A stretch of 56,508 nt of DNA from the NCBI GenBank assembly GCA_947589735.1, contig CANQCR010000011.1, positions 1-56,508 on the forward strand, given 5' to 3'. The stretch's first letter is position 1, and each line of letters starts with the position of its first letter. Positions 54,171 to 56,508 of this stretch are shown piece after piece. The notes beneath the pieces were generated by a model. The model ran no database searches and was not told the DNA's origin. It saw nothing but the letters and a program-made list of their open reading frames with translations. The position numbers and the translations under genes were made by a program. The stretch comes from an uncultured Bacilli bacterium (GTDB lineage Bacteria > Bacillota_I > Bacilli_A > RF39 > UBA660).

Positions 54171-54898
54171 TGCTTATCAGGTGTGTCTTCTTGTTCGTTA
54201 ACATACTTTTGCCATTCAAAGACACGAATCTCTTCTTTAATCGTTGGTCTACCTTTTCTTCGCATTCTTATGGTTTGGTCTTTTTTATCAAGTTCTCTTT
54301 TCTTGTTTAGCAATAATGCTATAATTTTATCTTGAAGGTTATCTTCATGAAGAAGGCGGTCTACATTTTGATTAAATACATTGATTCTTTCGTTTTTAGG
54401 GATGCCTAAGTCTAAGCCAACATAAGTAATGTCGTAGTAAATTGTTCTTCTTTTTTCATCCTCATTACCATTCTCACCAGCTAGAATTTTTTCATATGGT
54501 GTGTCTAAAATTGGGTTATCATCAAAAGCTTCAGGGTCATCTATTAGTCTTTCGATATCATTCATCGCTAGCCGTGTTTTATAGAGTTTAATTTTTTTAT
54601 CTTTTAATTTAACAGCTGTCATATGTTTCGTTAGTGCCCAATTAATTTTAGATGCAAGGGGACTAATTTCGGGACTATGCCTAATTCTAGGATAATCTAT
54701 GATGGTAACGCTTTCATCACCTATTTCAATAACGATATCATTAGGTCGATTTTTTCTAAAGTAAACATCAGTGAATTTTTGGTTTAAAAGGATATCTGTA
54801 AAATGGCTTGTATTAATGCGATTAAGGGTTGCTTTTTTATGTTCCCCTTGAATGTAAAGGCCGTACTCCATTCCTTCTTTTTGTAATATTAAGTTCAT
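54164..54898 (-). CDS. Unknown cytoplasmic protein (244 residues)
   Basis: No family was recognised. Soluble, highly charged, with the C-terminal third basic (KKRELDKKDQTIRMRRKGRP). The N-terminal part looks like beta-strand-rich sequence (YGLYIQGEHKKATLNRINTS). AAGGTGA lies before the ATG. It is 28 bases downstream of the signal-anchored gene on the same strand, so the two are probably one transcript. Position among T7SS-related small genes and spoIVA does not decide which process it serves. Confidence 0.55.
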   Translation of the reverse strand: MNLILQKEGMEYGLYIQGEHKKATLNRINTSHFTDILLNQKFTDVYFRKNRPNDIVIEIGDESVTIIDYPRIRHSPEISPLASKINWALTKHMTAVKLKDKKIKLYKTRLAMNDIERLIDDPEAFDDNPILDTPYEKILAGENGNEDEKRRTIYYDITYVGLDLGIPKNERINVFNQNVDRLLHEDNLQDKIIALLLNKKRELDKKDQTIRMRRKGRPTIKEEIRVFEWQKYVNEQEDTPDKQK

Positions 54899-54926
54899 TA
54901 AATCACCTTTATTCTATATTAGTTCT

Positions 54927-55772
54927 TTATGCGACGGGTTCTGCGCTTGTAAGATAATAACCACTATATGGAAAAAAAGTAAATGTGATTTTATTTTGTT
55001 TAAACGCATCAGCATTTTCTATAACTTTTTGATCAATATATTCTTGTCCCTTTTCTATTTCTTTGATTGATAATGAAAAAACAATCGTCCCATTTTTTCC
55101 ATAAAAGTCATATTTTGAAGGTGATTCTAAAGCATTATTAACTTCATTAGAATCCCAACTATATTCTGCTTCATATAATTCAATAGTGTCGTTGCCCCTT
55201 TTAACGTTTACAAGCGTATATCCTTTTTCAAATATTTCTCCAGCTGAATAATTCTTTCCTTGAAAACGATATTGGCCTACACTATATTCAATTGTTCCAA
55301 TGTTTGATTCATCATAACAAAAGAAAGAATCGGGAATATTGATATCACCAAAGATTCTCATATTGGCATAGGCAAAATCATCTTTAGTAATAGTTTCATA
55401 ATCCTTTAGCACTGAATATACCATACTCATTCGATAATTATATGATAAATCACTCACTCTAACCAGTCTATTTGAAAATAGTCCTTCTGATAATCCAGAC
55501 AAATTACCATTTTGATCAACTGTTAAAAAGAAATGAGCAGGATATACATAAGAATATAATAATTTTATATCAGCATCATTAATGGTTAATGTACCTTGGG
55601 TTAAGTCTTTACCAACATAATCATTAAGTTTATTTTCTTTTAAATTATTATTTTGATAATTGGTGGTATCAGAATTTTCTTGATTCGTGGTCATATTAAG
55701 CAATAGAAAAATAATTGCAATAATAATAGTAATGCATAAAAGAATTAAAATAACTTTATTTTCCTTTTTCAT
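54927..55772 (-). CDS. Unknown signal-anchored extracytoplasmic protein
   Basis: 281 residues: N-terminal anchor KVILILLCITIIIAIIFLLL (6-25), a polar Asn/Thr-rich linker, then a predicted beta-rich outside domain (about 60-280) with YSYVYPAHFFLTVDQNGNLS and VGQYRFQGKNYSAGEIFEKG. No lipobox. No family was recognised. Divergent from the WXG-like gene at 55922, with about 150 bases between; first gene of a probable pair with the 244-residue protein. Confidence 0.6.
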   Translation of the reverse strand: MKKENKVILILLCITIIIAIIFLLLNMTTNQENSDTTNYQNNNLKENKLNDYVGKDLTQGTLTINDADIKLLYSYVYPAHFFLTVDQNGNLSGLSEGLFSNRLVRVSDLSYNYRMSMVYSVLKDYETITKDDFAYANMRIFGDINIPDSFFCYDESNIGTIEYSVGQYRFQGKNYSAGEIFEKGYTLVNVKRGNDTIELYEAEYSWDSNEVNNALESPSKYDFYGKNGTIVFSLSIKEIEKGQEYIDQKVIENADAFKQNKITFTFFPYSGYYLTSAEPVA

Positions 55773-55856
55773 AAATCACCAACACTATCATCTAAATCAA
55801 TTATAACATAATCAAAGAAAATTTAGTATCATATCGGCAATATTTTTATATTTTAA

Positions 55857-55886
55857 TTGACTTTAATACATTAAAATTGGTATAAT
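55857..55886 (+). promoter_or_regulatory. promoter of the second WXG-like gene pair
   Basis: TTGACT (55857-55862), 18 bases, TATAAT (55881-55886) with TGG extension, 36 bases before the ATG; AGGAGG follows. Confidence 0.75.
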
Positions 55887-55921
55887 TAAAATGTAGAATA
55901 GATAATAACATAGGAGGACTT

Positions 55922-56134
55922 ATGAATAATATTAGTGATATGTTGAAGAACTTGTCTGCCCACATAGATAATTTTGGTCCGATGGTGAGCAGTTTAAAGG
56001 AGCATTTTGTTGGCCCTGGTAAAGACAAGTTTATAGGTGATTTGGTTCATTGTTGCGAAAATGAGAATAACGCTTTAGATGAATACATTCAAAAAAATCC
56101 TGTTCCTGTACCTAGTGCCAGTAAAAGCAGATAA
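55922..56134 (+). CDS. Small helical protein, WXG100-like
   Basis: 70 residues with two helices and a central break (VSSLKEHFVGPGKDKFIGDLVH) in the position of the WXG turn, where VGPGKDKF replaces WxG. The tail PVPVPSASKSR is short and polar. TAGGAGG stands before the ATG. Followed after 27 bases by another small helical gene. Likely T7SS substrate or chaperone, inferred from size, fold and nearness to essC (4 kb). Confidence 0.55.
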   Translation: MNNISDMLKNLSAHIDNFGPMVSSLKEHFVGPGKDKFIGDLVHCCENENNALDEYIQKNPVPVPSASKSR

Positions 56135-56161
56135 AAAATAATAAATTGAGGAGAGATAAAA

Positions 56162-56428
56162 ATGGTTGAAGGTGGAATTACTGTTGAAGGAGCAGATGAA
56201 TTTGTTTCAGCGTTAAAAGAATATCGTGATAATATTCGTAATTGCATAAATGAAGCTTTAGAAGAAGTTAATGATTCAACAGAGGATGAAGAGTATAATG
56301 AAGCTGCTAAAGAGTATATTCATGGTGTAAGTGTGTTACTAGAAAGTGATCTTATCAAAAGAGTTGATGCAACTATCAACGCTATTGAAAAGGAGCTTGC
56401 TAAATATAAAAAAGAACAAGGTGAATAA
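56162..56428 (+). CDS. Small helical protein, WXG100-superfamily-like
   Basis: 88 residues, almost entirely helical (VEGADEFVSALKEYRDNIRN, then LLESDLIKRVDATINAIEKE), rich in Glu, with a central charged break but no WxG. GAGGAGA precedes the ATG. Paired with the 70-residue gene, as heterodimeric WXG100 partners often are. Assignment is by size, helix pattern and context. Confidence 0.5.
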   Translation: MVEGGITVEGADEFVSALKEYRDNIRNCINEALEEVNDSTEDEEYNEAAKEYIHGVSVLLESDLIKRVDATINAIEKELAKYKKEQGE

Positions 56429-56432
56429 ATTA

Positions 56433-56508
56433 TGAACTAGTCAACAAAAAGTAGACACAAAAAGAGAATTATATGAACCCTAATTCAGTTCTGTACTGAA
56501 TTGGGGTT
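56433..56508 (+). mobile_element. left end of an IS3-type insertion element, cut by the window edge
   Basis: TGAACTAGTCAACAAAAAG and the following TAGACAC resemble terminal repeats of IS3/IS150-group elements of Firmicutes. A 14-bp hairpin follows (56476-56489 with 56495-56508), of the kind that shields an element from outside transcription. The transposase would start beyond the window. Confidence 0.5.

Overview
The window is about 56.5 kb of very AT-rich DNA from a low-GC Firmicute of the class Bacilli. Conserved gene order (trhP1-trhP2-greA, infC-rpmI-rplT, ruvAB, rimP-nusA-rnpM-infB-rbfA), sporulation genes (gerQ, spoIVA, a KinB-like orphan sensor kinase), a CIRCE-controlled clpB and a type VII (ESX/Yuk) secretion locus all fit that group. 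Several reduced proteins recall the uncultured, Mollicutes-like gut Bacilli: ClpB without its N-domain, a one-domain RimP, and no L7Ae-type gene between rnpM and infB. The lineage is an inference; no rRNA or tRNA gene was recognised.

Layout. 0-10.7 kb: LemA and the coat protein GerQ (minus strand), a pilin-like/M23 peptidase fusion, two U32 proteins of tRNA 5-hydroxyuridine synthesis, greA, clpP (minus), a TGS-domain nucleoside kinase, gapA, a PrsW-type protease, and infC-rpmI-rplT behind a structured leader. 10.7-18.6 kb: CIRCE-clpB, then six tandem paralogues combining a TIM44-like domain and a zinc ribbon. 18.6-21.2 kb: an accessory island with a decayed IS30-like element and a two-gene unit whose promoter spacer is a run of 16 T. 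21.3-29.3 kb: ruvAB, pssA-psd-hydrolase, queA, two unknown HExxH proteins, miaA. 29.4-32 kb: a small ORF with a coiled-coil protein, and a CPBP protease (minus). 32-36.4 kb: the rimP-nusA-rnpM-infB-rbfA translation operon. 36.4-43.2 kb: a catalytically dead, truncated DinG-like protein and rodA (minus), a membrane-tethered EIIB-like domain without its cysteine, the sensor kinase, gpmI and engB.

The most unusual region is 43.3-52.1 kb. A T7SS cluster (EsaB-like, two WXG100-like proteins, a DUF4176 protein with a long disordered tail, and a 1545-residue EssC) is preceded by a tail-anchored phosphoglycerate-mutase-like pseudoenzyme that has lost the catalytic and metal-binding motifs. A real gpmI lies 1.2 kb upstream of it. 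The usual membrane partners EsaA, EssA and EssB are not in the window. Next come a candidate structured RNA of about 370 nt with its own promoter and terminator, spoIVA with two uncharacterised genes upstream of it (all minus strand), and two more small WXG-like genes. The right edge is a probable IS3-type element end; a related hairpin and possible transposase start lie at the left edge.

A recurrent layout at transcription-unit borders is a terminator hairpin whose T-tract runs, after about two bases, into a (often TGN-extended) -10 box for the next gene.
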